Positions 33,566 through 45,643 are shown, counted from the stretch's first letter. The stretch is 64,000 nucleotides of DNA from Lunularia cruciata (GCA_948567375.1 CAOYZS010000005.1:186001-250000); one strand, 5' to 3'. Program-made: numbers and translations. Notes: generated by a model not told the origin, from the sequence alone.

Positions 33566-34456
33566 TTCTATCCACCTCAAACCACGTATGACTCTGTTGG
33601 GTCTTGGTCTTTGTTCAGTCCTAGTTTTGAGTCTCACATTGACTGTCTATTTATTCACCTCAATAACCATATTCCTTTTACAGGTCCTTCTTCATTTATT
33701 GCTTTACCAGGTAATTTCTTATTTGTTGGATGCTATTCCTTTTCGATAACCTCTACATCACTTTCAGGAATCAGCTCTTCCGTCAAGAGACTGGGATTCC
33801 TATGGGGACACATGCTGTCTTTGTGGCTAACTTATACCTTTTCACCTATGAACTTGAATTCATACACAGAGTACTGGATGCAAATGATGTTGCCCTGTTG
33901 CGTGACATGTCCCAAGTTGGTAGATATGTCAATGCTCTTGTTGTGGTAGGCTCAGGACTTGATCATTGCATGAACTTCATTTATAAGGGTGATGCCACCA
34001 GAGGTGATGGGATATATCCCAGGCTTTCCTGTGAGTTAGTACGAACTCATTTTGGCATTCACTGTGATTATCTTGACTGTCGCATTACCCAGGACGATTT
34101 CAATATCTTTGTCTCTATCTATGATAAGAAAGAGCTGCTTCACTTTGCTCACATCAAGACAATCTCACTCCCTCATGTTCAGACACTTCCTATGTAAATT
34201 AGGGATTATAAAATCGGAGTGTGTTAGATACAGACAAATATGTATTTCCAGAAAGTCATACCTTTCAGCTTGTAGGAAACTTATAAAAGCTTTGTCTCCA
34301 AAAGTCACCCTCTTCACCTGCTCCAGAAAAAATTCCGCTCTGTCTTGCAAATGGAAAGAAATATCCATGGTTATCATGGGCTTAGTATCTATAGGGATTT
34401 AAGAACATCTGTTCTTTCTGACAGGCGGGGAGCTCATGTTCGAGCTCACCAGTAAT
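33566..34456 (+). pseudogene. PLE RT fragment (motif B to C-terminus)
   Basis: After ~150 bp unlike the other copies (33566-33715; frame gives FSPSFESHIDCLFIHLNNH) the frame 33730-34197 encodes the FDNLYITFRNQLFRQETGIP stretch leading to motif B, then ANLYLFTYELEFIHRVLDA and motif C as RYVNALVVVGSG (YxDD lost), GGDGIYPRLSCEL-like sequence, NIFVSIYDKKELLHFAHIKT, and after a frameshift KLGIIKSECVRYRQIC and HGLSIYRDLRTSVL. It ends at GAGCTCACCAGTAA. Confidence 0.8.
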
Positions 34457-36110
34457 TTCTCCCATAGGCTTGTATACCAGACCGTTGAACGGGAGTTCTA
34501 CTTGACTTCTGGATTTGTATATTTACTGTCTATCAATATTTTAATTCACATATGGCTTTTTGCCATGTGGTCGTTGAAGGTTTGGTTATGGACATGTGGC
34601 CCCACCTTGTCCATCACTTCATCTGAGGCAGATTTTGCCTCTTTTCTTGGCCCTTTCCTGTTGTGCTCTGGGTCCTTTCAGGTTTTTCCTTGCTTCTCTG
34701 TTCTTTCCTTCTTACATTTCGCCTTTGCTTTTCCTGTTTGAGTAGACTTGCCCCTTGCCATGCAGCACTGATGTTTCTTGCTCCCCTCTCATATTACTAA
34801 CGAACCTCTTGCTTGACAATTTCTCATTGATGTGTCCTGGATTTTCTCCCTACTGGATTTTCTCCCTACTAATGGAGGTTTTTGATTTCAGGGATCCATC
34901 AGGTATGTCTCGATTCCTTCTCTCCTCTTACTCAAACTTCTTTCTTGCCTGATCCTCATTATGCGGCTGAGACTCCTGCGTTTATTTATGTACCTGCACT
35001 TCTGCTTGCTCTTTCTTTCCACACTTCCACTTCTGTTCTTCTGTTTTTTCTACATTCCCATTACTTATGAGTGGCATTTTACGGGAGCAACTGAGTTTGC
35101 CTTGGCAATCATGGGTTTCTGAGCAGAAACTCAGTATGAGGGGTACTGACACTTGCTCAGCTACTCTGGCACTGCGTGAGGTAGTGATGAAGTGGCATGT
35201 GTTTTCGTGGAGGTTTACTATGGCTGCCTTCTGCTTCCCTTTGCTGTGTAGTGTCTCAGGACTCAAGCATCCATAGAGTTTGTTGCGGTATACTTTATAT
35301 CCTGTTCTCTTTTGCTTCGCTCTCGTTACCCTGTTACACTTAGACATTACCCTGTTACACTTAGACATGTCTCTGCAACCACACATCTATAAGCTCTCAC
35401 ATTGTTCCACTCCTCCATGCCCCAGCTAATTCCCTCCCTCTTATTTTTCCTTCGCTGATTGCCTGATTCATGGTTCGACCTCCCATGGCTACAGTGTTCC
35501 CACCTGACTCCAGCCCACGTTTTTAATTTTCATCATTCATGCACTGCTTACTGGTGGTCTATTACCTCACGTTTTCTATCTCTCGCAGTCGATTGCATAG
35601 CTGTTTTCGATTTCAAGTTGTTTACTAGTCCTTTAGATAAATGTTTTTCTCAATTTGTTGCAATTATGCCTTTGCCTGATTCATGGTTCAACCTCCCCGC
35701 GTCTACAGTATTCCTACCCGACTCCAGCCTACGTTTTAATTTCATCATGGACTGCTTACTGGTGGTCTATTACATAACGTTTTCTATTCTTGCGGTCCAG
35801 CCTACGCTTTAATTTTTCATCATGCACTGCTTACTGGTGGTCTATTACATAACGTTTTCTATTCTCGTGTTTGCATAGCTGTTATCAATTTCAAGGTGTT
35901 TACCAGTCCCTTAGATATATGTTATTCTCAATTTGTTTCAATTATGGCTTTGCTTCAGGTTACATTCGATGCATTCTACCTTATGGATTTACGCTATTCT
36001 AGCATTGTGCATCACAGACATCTTGGTTACCGACCATTTGCATTTCATGAGTTCTGGATAACCTGTTCCCAGAATGGCTTCTGCTCTTATATACCTAGAT
36101 ATCCTGTTCT
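34457..36110 (+). repeat. PLE 3' tail, long copy
   Basis: It is contiguous with the RT fragment: TTTCTCCCATAGGCTTG, CATATGGCTTTTTGCC, TTTCAGGGATCCATCAGG, the GAGTGGCATTTTACGGGAGC module, then a middle section with two partial repeats of ACTGCTTACTGGTGGTC (35545, 35752, 35828). It ends near 36063 with CTGTTCCCAGAATGG and CTTATATACC. Confidence 0.7.
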
Positions 36111-38505
36111 CTTCCGCTTCGCTCTCGTTACACTTTGATATGTGTTTAGCAACAGTAGCACCTTCACGAATCTTCATTGACGTTACTGTATTGAGTAGGT
36201 TGATTACAGTGACATCATCTGTGCCTTCATAAATCTTTCCAAGCCTCACTTGCCATTGTATGTCAGCCTATAGCACTAATGCACTTAGGAGTGACATTTA
36301 CTTCTTGTCTCTTGTCACCAGTTTTTCTCCATCCGTTTAAGTTGGCCGTTTCTTCTTGATGTATTTTTTCTCTACTTATGTGGGAGGTCGGCATCCGCTT
36401 CTTTGATGGCTTCATCTAAAAAATGCGTGTTGCTATCTACTGGTTTCTAAGTCACATTTACTTCAATATGTTTGCTTCGATTGTGCCATTGCTGTAGGTT
36501 ACCTTCGATGCATTCTAACTTAGGGATTTAATACTACTCTAGCGTTGCGTATCATTACATCTTGCTTCATGATCTTTTGCACCTCATGAGTTCTAGGTTC
36601 TAGCTCTGTAGGCTTGTTTACCATAGCGGTGATCAGGACTTATTCCTGACTGTTTCTTTAGGCACTGGTCAGAACAGTTTCTGTTCTCATATACATATAT
36701 ACATGTCTCATGTTTGATGCATCGCCCATTCTCAGCTATGTGACTATCCACTTTCTTCCCTTTGGCCCCAATTCACATCTGTTGTTTTACTTCACGGTTC
36801 CCTTGTATGTGTTCTCAACAGTCTGTTATTTTCAGTTTCCCTCGAACGGAATGGTGTATTGTTGAGTTGTAGGTCTTCCATTACAGCTTGTTACTCACAC
36901 TCCTTACATGACTGCGCGTTTCAGTATATTTGTTCTCTCCTGTTGATAAGGATACACCAGGATACATCGATATTATAAGCAGAGTTATAAGCAGAGTAAT
37001 ATGTAGCATAGTTACACGTGGCATCATCTCACACGTGTGACAATCTCGCCTGGTTCCTTCGCAGTTCCCAAGGCTCTCTCAGTACCCGAGGCCATCCTTC
37101 CCTCGGAAACCCTCTCCTTCTCCTTTGCTTTCTGCTCATCTGGGTTCTAGGTCTTGCTTAGCTCATAGTGCGTTCTTTCGTTAGTCCACCTTTTCATGCC
37201 TGTCCGTTCTGCCTTGTTCTCTGCTCTCTGCTTTATTTTCTGCTCTCTAATTCTCAGCTTCACACTCTTCTAACTGGCTCATTCCTTTGTTTTCTTACTA
37301 CCTCCTCCTGGTTTCTTTGTGCTTCGCTCTCTTTCACTGCTCACCCTGATAGACTTTGTCCTTGCAGGTGTTTTTCGAGGGATGTCTCACATCAATCACA
37401 TTCTCCTGCGTTTTGATCTTTTTCTTCTTTCCTTTCAAAATTTTGTTCATGCCTACATTATGCATTCTTCCGATTTCTGCTCTTTTAAGACTTTAAGCTC
37501 CAGTTGCTCATTTCTGTAGCCTTCCATTTCTGTAACCTTCCCCTGGCGATTCGTTGTTTCATTTAGTACTGCTGATAGCTGGTTGTTTTACTGCTGATAG
37601 CGGCGCTGTTGGAAGCAACCGAGTTTGCCTTGGCACTCATGAGTTTTCGAGCAGAAACTCGGGACGAGGAGTACTGACAATTGTTCAGCTACTTCGGCAC
37701 TGCGTGAGGCACTGATGAAGTCGTTGGTGTTATCGTGGAGATTTACTATGGCTGCCTTCTGCTTCCTTCAGTTGTTTAGCGTATCCGGACTCCAGTGTCC
37801 ATAGCACTGGGAGTGATATACTTCATCCTGTCCTCTTACGCTCCGCTATAGTTACACTCTTAAATTTCTACCCGTTTCTGCAGCCATAATCGCGAAATGC
37901 CTGCTACATCCACACATTCCTGTACTATTTCACTCCCTAGCCTTTTCCAATCGCTCTCTGACTGGTTCCTGCCTCGCTCTCTACTGTTTCCTGTGTTCCT
38001 CCCCCACTCCATCCCACGTTCTTTATCTTCATCTGCGCACTGTATCCTGGTGGGCTCTTATAGCAAGTTTTCTATTCCTCTCGCTTCATCCACGCACCGC
38101 ATCCTGGCGGGCTCTTACAGCACATAGCACGTTTCCTATTCCTCTCGCTTTTGGTTGCATTGCTGCTCTCTGACTTCATTATTTTTTGGTGAACTCTTAC
38201 ATCAAGCTCTCTAACCCACGCTCGCGTTGGCCTTGCTGCTCTCGATTTCAAGTTCGTTATTGTCCATTAGCAGTACTGTGTTCTCAATTTCTTGCACTTT
38301 TGCCTTTGCTACAGGTTACTTTTTTGCACCTATACTTTTGCTGCAGGTTATTTTCGATGCATTTTACACTAAAGCTTTCATACTACACTAGCACTGTAAT
38401 TCATGTAAATGTTGTTTATCGAATATGTGCACTTGTGCACTTCATGAGTTCTGGATAACCCGTTCCCCGAACAGCTTCTGCTCTCATTTACCAATATATC
38501 TGGTC
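36111..38505 (+). repeat. PLE tails of two subfamilies
   Basis: It includes partial tails 36111-36590 and a second-subfamily tail from about 36600 (TGTAGGCTTGTTTACC, ATACATATATACATGTCTC) through CAGGTGTTTTTCGAGGG and the GGCGCTGTTGGAAGCAACC module. The copy ends near 38460 with CCGTTCCCCGAACAGC and CTCATTTACCAATATATC. The section about 36950-37100 (GATACATCGATATTATAAGC, ACACGTGTGACAATCTC) has no match elsewhere in the window. Confidence 0.65.
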
Positions 38506-38980
38506 TTAGGATGCAGTTAGAGGAGGAGGGATCTATCCCAGACTTTCCTGCGAGCTAGTTCGAACTCATTTTGGCACTCACTGTGATTACCTCGACTGTC
38601 GCATTACCCAGGACGACTTCAATATCTTTGTCTCTATCTATGATAAGAAAGAGCTACCTCACTTTGCTCAAATCAAGACAATCTCGCTCCCTCACGCTCT
38701 TTCCGACATTTCTTCTAAATGTAAATTAGGTATTATAAAATCGGAGTGTGTTAGACATCGAAGGATATGTAATTCCAAAAAGTCATTCCTTTCAGCTTGT
38801 AGGAAACTTATAATAGCTTCATCTCTGAACATTACCCTCCTCATATGATCCAGAAAAAATTTCGCTGTCTTACGTATGGGAAAAGATATCCATGGTTTTC
38901 CTGGGTTTAGTATCTATAGAGATTTAAGAACATCCGTTTTTCTTCCAGGCAGGGAGCTCTCGTTCGAGCCCACCATTAGA
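38506..38980 (+). pseudogene. PLE RT C-terminal fragment
   Basis: It begins GGGIYPRLSCELVRTHFGTH and continues CDYLDCRITQDDFNIFVSIY, DKKELPHFAQIKTISLPHAL, KLGIIKSECVRHRRICNSKK and HGFPGFSIYRDLRTSVF to the Ala-His-His end near 38978. There are few breaks up to about 38815, then a frameshift. It starts directly after a tail terminus plus ATATATCTGGTCTTAG. Confidence 0.8.
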
Positions 38981-41472
38981 TTTCACTGTAGGCTTGTTTA
39001 CCATAGCCCTGATCAGGACTTATTCCTGACTGTTTATTTAGGCACTGGTCAGAACACTTTCTGTTCTCATATACATATATACATGTGGCTCTGTCAGCCC
39101 CCAGGCCATCCTTCCCTCGGAAACCCTCTTCTTCTCCTTTACTTTCTGCTCATTTGGGTTATAGTTCTTGCTTAGCTCATAGTGCGTTCCCTCGTTAGTC
39201 CACGTTTTCATGCCTGTCCGTTCTGAATGATTCTCTGCTCTCTGCCTTCTTTTCTGCTCTCTAGCTCTCAGCTTCACACTCTTCTAACTGGCTCATTCCT
39301 TTGTTTTCTTACTAACTCCTCCTGGTTTCTTTGTGCTTCGCTCTCTTTTACTGCTCACCCTGATAGACTTTGTCCTTGCAGGTGTTTTTCTAGGGATGTC
39401 TCACATCACTCACATTTTCCTGATTTTGATCTTTTTCTTCTTTCCCTGGTTCACAATTTCGTTCATGCCTACATTATGCATTTGTCCGATTTCTGCTCTT
39501 TTAGGACTTTAAGCTCCAGTTGTTCATTTCTGTAGCCTTCCATTTCTGTAACCTTCCCCTGGCGGTTCGTTATTTCATTTAGTACTGCTGATAGATGGCT
39601 GTTTATTACTTCAAGCGGCGCTGTTGGAAGCAACCGAGTTTGCCTTGGCACTCATGAGTTTTTTAGCAGAAACTCGGGAATACTGGGGTATTGACAATTG
39701 TTCAGCTACTTCGGCACTGCATGAGGCACTGATGAAGTCGTTGGTGTTATCATGGAGGTTTACTATGGCCGCCTTCTGCTTCCTTCAGTTGTTTAGTGTA
39801 TCTGGACTCCAGTGTCCATAGCACTGGGAGTGATATACTTTATCCTGTCCTCTTATGCTACGCTATAGTTACACTCTTACATTTCTACCCGTTTCTGCAG
39901 CCATACCGTTCGCGAAATGCCTGCCACATCCACACATTCCTGTACTATTTCACTCCCTAGTCTTTTCCCTTAGCTCTCTGACTGCTTCCTGCCTCGCCCT
40001 CTACTGTTTCCTGTGTTCCTCCCCCACTCCATCCCACGTTCTTCATCTTCATCTGCGCACTATATCCTGGTGGGCTCTTATAGCAAGTTTCCTATTCCTC
40101 TCGCTTCATCCACGCAGTGCATCCTGGCGGGCTCTTACAGCACAAAGCATGTTTCCTATGCCTCTCGCTTTCGGTTGCATTGCAGCTCTCTGACTTCATT
40201 ATTTTTTGGTGAACTCTTACATCAAGCTTTCTAACCCACGCTCACGTTGGCCTTGCTGCTCTCGATTTCAATTTCATTATTGTCCATTGGCAGTACGGTA
40301 TTCTCAATTTCTTGCACTTATGCTTTTGTTGCAGGTTACTTTTTTGCACTTATACTTTTGCTGCAGGTTATTTTCGATGCATTTTACACTAAAGCTTTTA
40401 TACTACACTAGCACTGTAATTCAAGTACATGTTGTTTATTGAATATGTGCACTTGTGCACTTCATGACTTCTGGATAACCCGTTCCCAGAACGGCTTCTG
40501 CTCTCATTTACCTATATATCTGGTCTCGTATACCAATATATCTGGTCTTAGTTTTTTTCTTAGACTTGTATACCATCTTCACTCCTGAACTGTTTTATAT
40601 AGATCGAATACCACTATTTGGGATCTTTTCTGCCATATGGATTTGCATCAAAGGCTTATGGACACGTGGCCTCTGCTTATGGACAAGTGGCCCACCTGGT
40701 CTTTCACGTAATAAGAGGCTGCAATTTGCCTCCATGGTTTGCTTTATTGCGAGATGCCCTAATTTCTTTTCAGTGCTCTTACTTGCTTATCTGTCCACCA
40801 GGGTTTCTCCCGCTTGGGTTTGGTTCGCTGTCCTTTCTTGTGTAGCATTGAAAACTGTTGCTCTCCGCTCGTGGTTCGCTTGGGTTTCTGCTGCTAGTCC
40901 TTTCTTGTGTAGCATTGCAGTTTTATGGCTCCCCTCATCCCTTCCCATGCAGCGCTGAGTTTTCTTGCAAGGAGGTTTCTTTCGCTGAAGATTCTTGTTT
41001 CTCACTATTTCTGAGCAGCACTTTAGGGAAGCATCTGAGTTTACCTTGGCACTCATGAGTTTTCGAGCAGAAATTCGGGACGAGGGGTACTGGCAATTGT
41101 TCAGCTACTTTGGCACTGCGTGAGGCACTGATGAAGTCGCAGGTGCTTTCATGGAGGTTTACTATGGCCACTTTCTGCTTCCCTTAGCTGTTTAGCATCT
41201 CAGGACTCCAGCATCCATAGTGCTGGTTGTGATATGATTCATATCTTGTCCTCTTATGCTTCACTCTCTTTGCCTTTTACACGTTGACCCATTTGTGTAG
41301 CCACATCACTTGAGACCCCTTGTTTTGTTCCACTCCTCCATTCCACAACTAATTCCCTCCATAGTACTTTCCCTTCCTTTGCTCTCTGATTGCTTCCTGC
41401 TTCACCCTCTCATGCCTAAAGCGTTCCTACCCGACTCCAGCCCAGGTTCTTTCTAGTTGTGCACGCACGGCT
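38981..41472 (+). repeat. PLE tails up to the copia B insertion
   Basis: A second-subfamily tail (38981-40500) is near-identical to 37130-38480 over TTCTAACTGGCTCATTCC and CATCCTGGCGGGCTC modules, and ends with CCGTTCCCAGAACGG near 40484. Then comes a short duplication CTATATATCTGGTCT / CAATATATCTGGTCT and a further tail (about 40557-41472) that is cut in its CACGCACGGCT module by element B. Confidence 0.7.
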
Positions 41473-41722
41473 TGTTAGATAAACATCTATATATAATGGA
41501 GTGTTTTGTGCCTTGTGATCATACGTTACGGAACTGTTCACATAACTGTTTGTTATGCAACTGTTCAGACGTTAGACTACTATAGTTAGCTAAGTCACGT
41601 TAAGTCAGTTACCCAAAACATAACTCTTGCTCTTCTCGAGCTTGATCATGTACCTATATAATCCCAGTTGTGGGATTATCTGTTGGTTCACTCGATCACC
41701 TACTTACATCATATTTCTCACA
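41473..41722 (+). repeat. Element B 5' LTR
   Basis: A 250-bp LTR, TG...CA. It includes AACATCTATATATAATGGAG (the stretch later targeted in the 3' LTR) and a CTATATAATCCCAG region near 41655 that could serve as TATA box. It matches 45076-45298 with a few substitutions. Confidence 0.9.
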
Positions 41723-41735
41723 TGGTATCAGAGCT
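41723..41735 (+). promoter_or_regulatory. Primer binding site (initiator tRNA-Met)
   Basis: TGGTATCAGAGCT lies immediately after the 5' LTR. This is the standard plant copia PBS, complementary to the 3' end of initiator methionyl-tRNA. Confidence 0.9.
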
Positions 41736-43987
41736 GGGGAGAGGCAATACAAACCGCCAACTTTGTGCAAAATCGAAGTCCTACCAAAGCCATCTCCTCC
41801 AAAGTCACACCCTTCCAACTCTGGTTGGGTTATAAACCTAATCTATCCCTACTTTGCATTTTTGGGTGCATTGGTTATGCACATGTTCCATCTTCTTCCA
41901 GATCTAAACTTGATTCTAAATCTTCCAAGTGTATTTCCTTTGGCTATAGTCAGGACAGTAAAGCTTACAGAGTACAGAAGATATCTGATAACTCCATTTT
42001 CCTGTCAAGAGATGTTCAGTTTCAGGAACATATCTGTGCTCATGAACATCAATAGTGTTCTGACACTCAGGATGTTCAACTGGATTTCATCTATGATCCG
42101 ACAATTTTCATTTCCTCACCTATTTCTTGTTCTCCGTCTACCCACATTATATCCCCACCAACTCCAACTCTGTCTGAGTCACCTCCTATCCACAACCTAC
42201 CAGCTCCAACAATTCCTTCTCCATTACCTTCTTCACTACTGTCATTACCTTCTAGTTCTGGTACTCCACACAGGTCCTCAGGATCCACTACCATTGTTTA
42301 TACTAGAAGGCCAAAACCTCTACCTTTTCCAGATACTGTCCAAGCACCTTCTGTATGTCAAGGCACCAGGGTTCGCACTCAAGTTCAAAAGTATGATGCA
42401 CTGTTGGAATCTGCTAATGCACTAAGCGTGCATTTTTCTGCATCTGACCCTGATCCTGACACATATGAAGTTGCTATCACTGGACCTGATTCCAGTAAAT
42501 GGTTTGAGGCTATTCAAGAGAGCTTCAGTTCATGGAGAGCAATCAAACATGGGTCATTACTGAGTTACCAGCAGGTTGCAAGGCAGCCACCTGTAAGTGG
42601 ATTTTAAAGAAGAAATATGATGCACAAGGCTTGATCCAAAGGTACAAGGCTAGACTTGTTGCTCGTGGTTTCTCTCAAGTCCCAGGTATTGACTACACAG
42701 AGACCTACTCTCCTGTTGTCAAATTGACAATAATTTGCGTGCTGCTTGCTTACTCAGCTCAGAATGATTTGGAAATGCATGCTCTTGATGTTAAAACAGC
42801 TTTTCGCAATGGCACATTGACTGAGACAATCTACATGCACATTCCTCTTGGCTTGCTGACTCCTGATCAGCATGAGCAGCAACAAGCCAATAAACAAGGA
42901 CAATTGGTTTTACAGCTCTACAAGGCTTTGTATGGTCTCAAACAGTCTGCCAGACAGTGGTATCACAAGTTTGATCAGTTTATACTAGGTTTGGGATTTG
43001 AGCGCTCTGGAGCTGATTCTAATCTCTATATCTTCCATTCTGGTTCTCATTTTGTCATCTTACCTCTTCATGTAGATGACTGCATCCTTGCTAGCTATAA
43101 CCTTTCTCTTCTCCTTTCTGTCAAAGAGTCTCTTAAACAGGGTTTTGAGATGACTGATCTGGGAGAGATTAGTCGTTGTCTTGAGTTGCAAGTCACAAGA
43201 CACAGAAAACAAAGAAAGATAAGTCTATCTCAAGAGAGATATTTAAGAGAGATTCTTACTCGTTTTCATATGCAAGACTGTAAACCTGTTTACAATCCTG
43301 TAGAGTCAGGAATGAGATTACAGTCTTCAGGATTGTCCAAAAATTGATCAAGAGAGAGAGCATATGAAGACAATACCTTACCAATCTGCAGTCGGGAGTT
43401 TGATGTGGGCTATGGTCAGCACCAGGCCTGATCTGGCTTATGCTATCAGTTCAGTTGCCAAGTACATGGCAAATCCTGGCCTGAACCATTGGAAGGCTGT
43501 CAAAAGGATTTTCCGGTACATTCAAGGTACACTGTCACATGGCCTAACTTACAGTGCATCTAGTACTCCCATTCATGGGTATTCCAACTCAGATTGGGGA
43601 GGAGATCCAGACACAAGAAGATCTACAGGAGGATATTGTTTTATCTTCTGTAATGCAGCTGTCTGTTGGTCAAGCAAAAGGCAAGCTTCTGTTTCTTTAT
43701 CCAGCACTGAAGCTGAATACATGGCCTTGTCAAAGTCAGCTACTGAAGCAGTATGGCTTAAGCGCTTGTTAAGTGACCTGGGTTTTCCTGGAGAAACAAT
43801 GAAGCTGTACTGTGACAGCAACAGCGGAATTGATCTTGTAACTCCAACAAAGCAGCATGAGAGAACAAAGCATATATATATCAGATTCCACTTTGTAAGA
43901 GAAAAGGTGGAAGACAAGGAGATCTCTGTTTTACAGGTGGACACCAGAGATAAAACTGCAGACATTTTTACTAAAGGATTGACTTGA
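41736..43987 (+). pseudogene. Element B pol remnant: integrase end, RT, RNase H
   Basis: Coding homology begins within the integrase C-terminus (NFVQNRSPTKAISSKVTPF, LWLGYKPNLSLLCIFGCIGY). Breaks occur near 42052, 42540 and 43347. RT is recognisable from CKWILKKKYDAQG, KARLVARGFSQVPGIDYTET, LDVKTAFRNG and LYGLKQSARQWYHK; the catalytic motif is HVDD in place of YVDD. RNase H/C-terminal motifs follow: STRPDLAYAISSVAKYM, SNSDWGGDPDTRRSTGGYC, SSTEAEYMAL, LYCDSNSGIDL, TKHIYIRFHFVREKV and a final DIFTKGL. The stop is at 43985-43987. The missing gag, protease and integrase core make it non-autonomous. Confidence 0.88.
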
Positions 43988-44063
43988 GAACTGCATACTA
44001 GGGTTTGTCATGCACTAGGAGTGATAGATAATAGACAATTACAAAACGTCCATTAAGAGGGGG

Positions 44064-44082
44064 TGTTAGATAAACATCTATA
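44064..44082 (+). repeat. Element B 3' LTR, first part
   Basis: The first 19 bp of the 3' LTR (TGTTAGATAAACATCTATA), cut by a solo LTR at 44083. The remainder is 44530-44538 and 45076-45298. Confidence 0.9.
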
Positions 44083-44524
44083 TGATAAGAACCAAGCTTC
44101 CTACCCTTTGAAGTGGAAGGTCTATCACTCCCTCTGATCTCTGATGTATCAGACATCACTACTGCAATACTAGATCTCTCCTCTTGTATCACAGCTCACA
44201 AGCATCAAGTAGGTTCTCTCACGCAGCACTAGTAGCCTCTAATACTGAGATATCCAAAGACAATCCTGAGATGATGTTAGGCAACTCAGGACTTCACGAA
44301 ATGCAAGGAAGAGGTGTTGGGAATCACCCTTGTTGAAGAACTGACTGAAACAGGAGTAGAAAACACTCTTATATACACTTAAGCAAACCCTAGGGGGTTG
44401 CTTTGCATAACCCTAATTAGGGCTGCGCCCACTCTTTACCCTAAGTAGAGGACATCTGGCAGGGCTTCTAGAGGATTCTTCAAGTCAAGGGAAGTCTCTA
44501 AACTAGAGATTAACTAAACTAACA
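44083..44524 (-). mobile_element. Solo LTR of copia family A, TSD CTATA
   Basis: 442 bp, near-identical to both LTRs of element A (58242-58683 and 62893-63334), flanked by perfect CTATA duplications at 44078-44082 and 44525-44529. It interrupts the 3' LTR of element B. On the - strand it carries the same short open frame (starting MIQEERSSIAVV) that begins gag in element A. Its near-identity implies a recent insertion and fast loss of the internal region. Confidence 0.93.
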
Positions 44525-44538
44525 CTATATATAATGGA

Positions 44539-45061
44539 TTTATCCTTCCTGTGCTCTGCCTCCTGCCACCTTCTCCGATTTCCGTTTCCTGACTCAGCTC
44601 TTCCCTGACCCGCGATATTTATCGACTATTACTTGTCTCTTGCCACCAGTTCATCTCCATCCTTTTCAGCTGTCCGTTTCTTCATGGAGTCTTAATTTTT
44701 TTACTTATGTGGAGTACTGTCTCCGTTTCTTTGCAGGCTGCATCTCAACTATGCGAGTTGCTATCTAACGGGTTTCCACGTGACAGTTATTTCGCGTTTC
44801 ATTCGATGATGTTTCTCATATAGATATGCTGGTGTTTCAATATGTTTATTTCGATTATGCCATTGCTGCAGGTTACCTACGATGCATTCTAACTTCAGGA
44901 TTTCACTACTCTAGTCTTGCGTGTCGCATACCTTCTGTGCATTCTACCCTCGGGGTTATATATTCCTAGTGTTGAGTATCATGTACATATGGTTTATCGC
45001 TCATTTGCACTTCATGAGTTCTGGATAACCCGTTCCCAGAACGGCTTCCGTTCTCGTATAC
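44539..45061 (+). repeat. PLE tail inserted in the element B LTR, with TSD
   Basis: A 5'-truncated PLE tail, starting TTTATCCTTCCTGTGC and ending in the standard terminus (CCGTTCCCAGAACGG near 45032, then CTTCCGTTCTCGTATAC). It is flanked by identical 14-bp sequences CTATATATAATGGA at 44525-44538 and 45062-45075. The uninterrupted 5' LTR has this sequence once (41487-41500), so it is a target duplication of 9-14 bp; the exact length is uncertain because the tail itself often ends CTATATA. This is the cleanest view of the element's ends in the window. Confidence 0.88.
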
Positions 45062-45075
45062 CTATATATAATGGA

Positions 45076-45298
45076 GTGTTTTGTGCCTTGTGATCATACA
45101 TTACGTAACTGTTCACATAACTGTTCGTTATGTATCTGTTCAGATGTTAGACTACTATAGTTAGCTAAGTCACGTTAAGTCAGTTATCCAAAACATAACT
45201 CTTGCTCTTCTCGAGCTTGATCATGTACCTATATAATCCCAGTTGTGGGATTATGTGTTGGTTCACTCGATCACCTACTTACATCATATTTTCTCACA
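45076..45298 (+). repeat. Element B 3' LTR, last part
   Basis: Resumes at GTGTTTTGTGCC and ends TTCTCACA, matching 41501-41722 with scattered differences. Confidence 0.9.
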
Positions 45299-45303
45299 CG
45301 ACT

Positions 45304-45643
45304 TACTGGTGGGCTTACTGGCGGCCTCTTACACCATGGTTTCCTATTCCTTGCTATCGTTTGCATAGATGTTCTAGATTTAATGTCCTTTACTAGTCTG
45401 TTGGCCACCAGTTCTTTTCAATTTGTTTCCATGATGCTTTTGTTATAGGTTACATTTGATGCCTGCTACCTTAGTGCTTTAACATTGCTCTCGCAATGTG
45501 ATTCATGTACCTATTGCTTATTGTACATATTGGTTATCGATCATTTGCACTTCATGAGTGCTGGATAACCCGTCCCCAGGTCATTTGCACTTCATGAGTT
45601 CTGGATAATCCGTCCCCAGAACGGCTTTTGTTCTCGTATACGA
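45304..45643 (+). repeat. Continuation of the PLE tail interrupted by element B
   Basis: TACTGGTGGGC to the terminus, with a duplicated GGATAACCCGTCCCCAG / CATTTGCACTTCATGAG section (45548-45625). The hairpin is degenerate (CCGTCCCCAGAACGG). Confidence 0.75.

Larger units (their letters stand above)
41473..45298 (+). mobile_element. Ty1/copia element B, internally deleted, with nested insertions
   Basis: LTR element bounded by TGTTAGAT and TCTCACA, with 5-bp flanks CGGCT (41468-41472) and CGACT (45299-45303) that differ at one base, as expected of an old target duplication. It sits inside a PLE tail at CACGCACG(A)CT|TACTGG, which continues at 45304. The 5' LTR is followed by a tRNA-iMet-type PBS; a PPT (AAGAGGGGG, 44055-44063) precedes the 3' LTR. 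The internal region is only ~2.3 kb: gag, protease and the integrase core are gone. The 3' LTR is split by a solo LTR and a PLE tail. Confidence 0.88.

Noticed and set aside
41736-43987. Element B as an autonomous retrotransposon.
   Set aside because: Gag, protease and the integrase core are missing and pol has several frame breaks.
43998-44192. Short - strand protein frame beginning MIQEERSSIAVV as an independent gene.
   Set aside because: It is the LTR-encoded beginning of gag of copia family A within the solo LTR, running into element B sequence.
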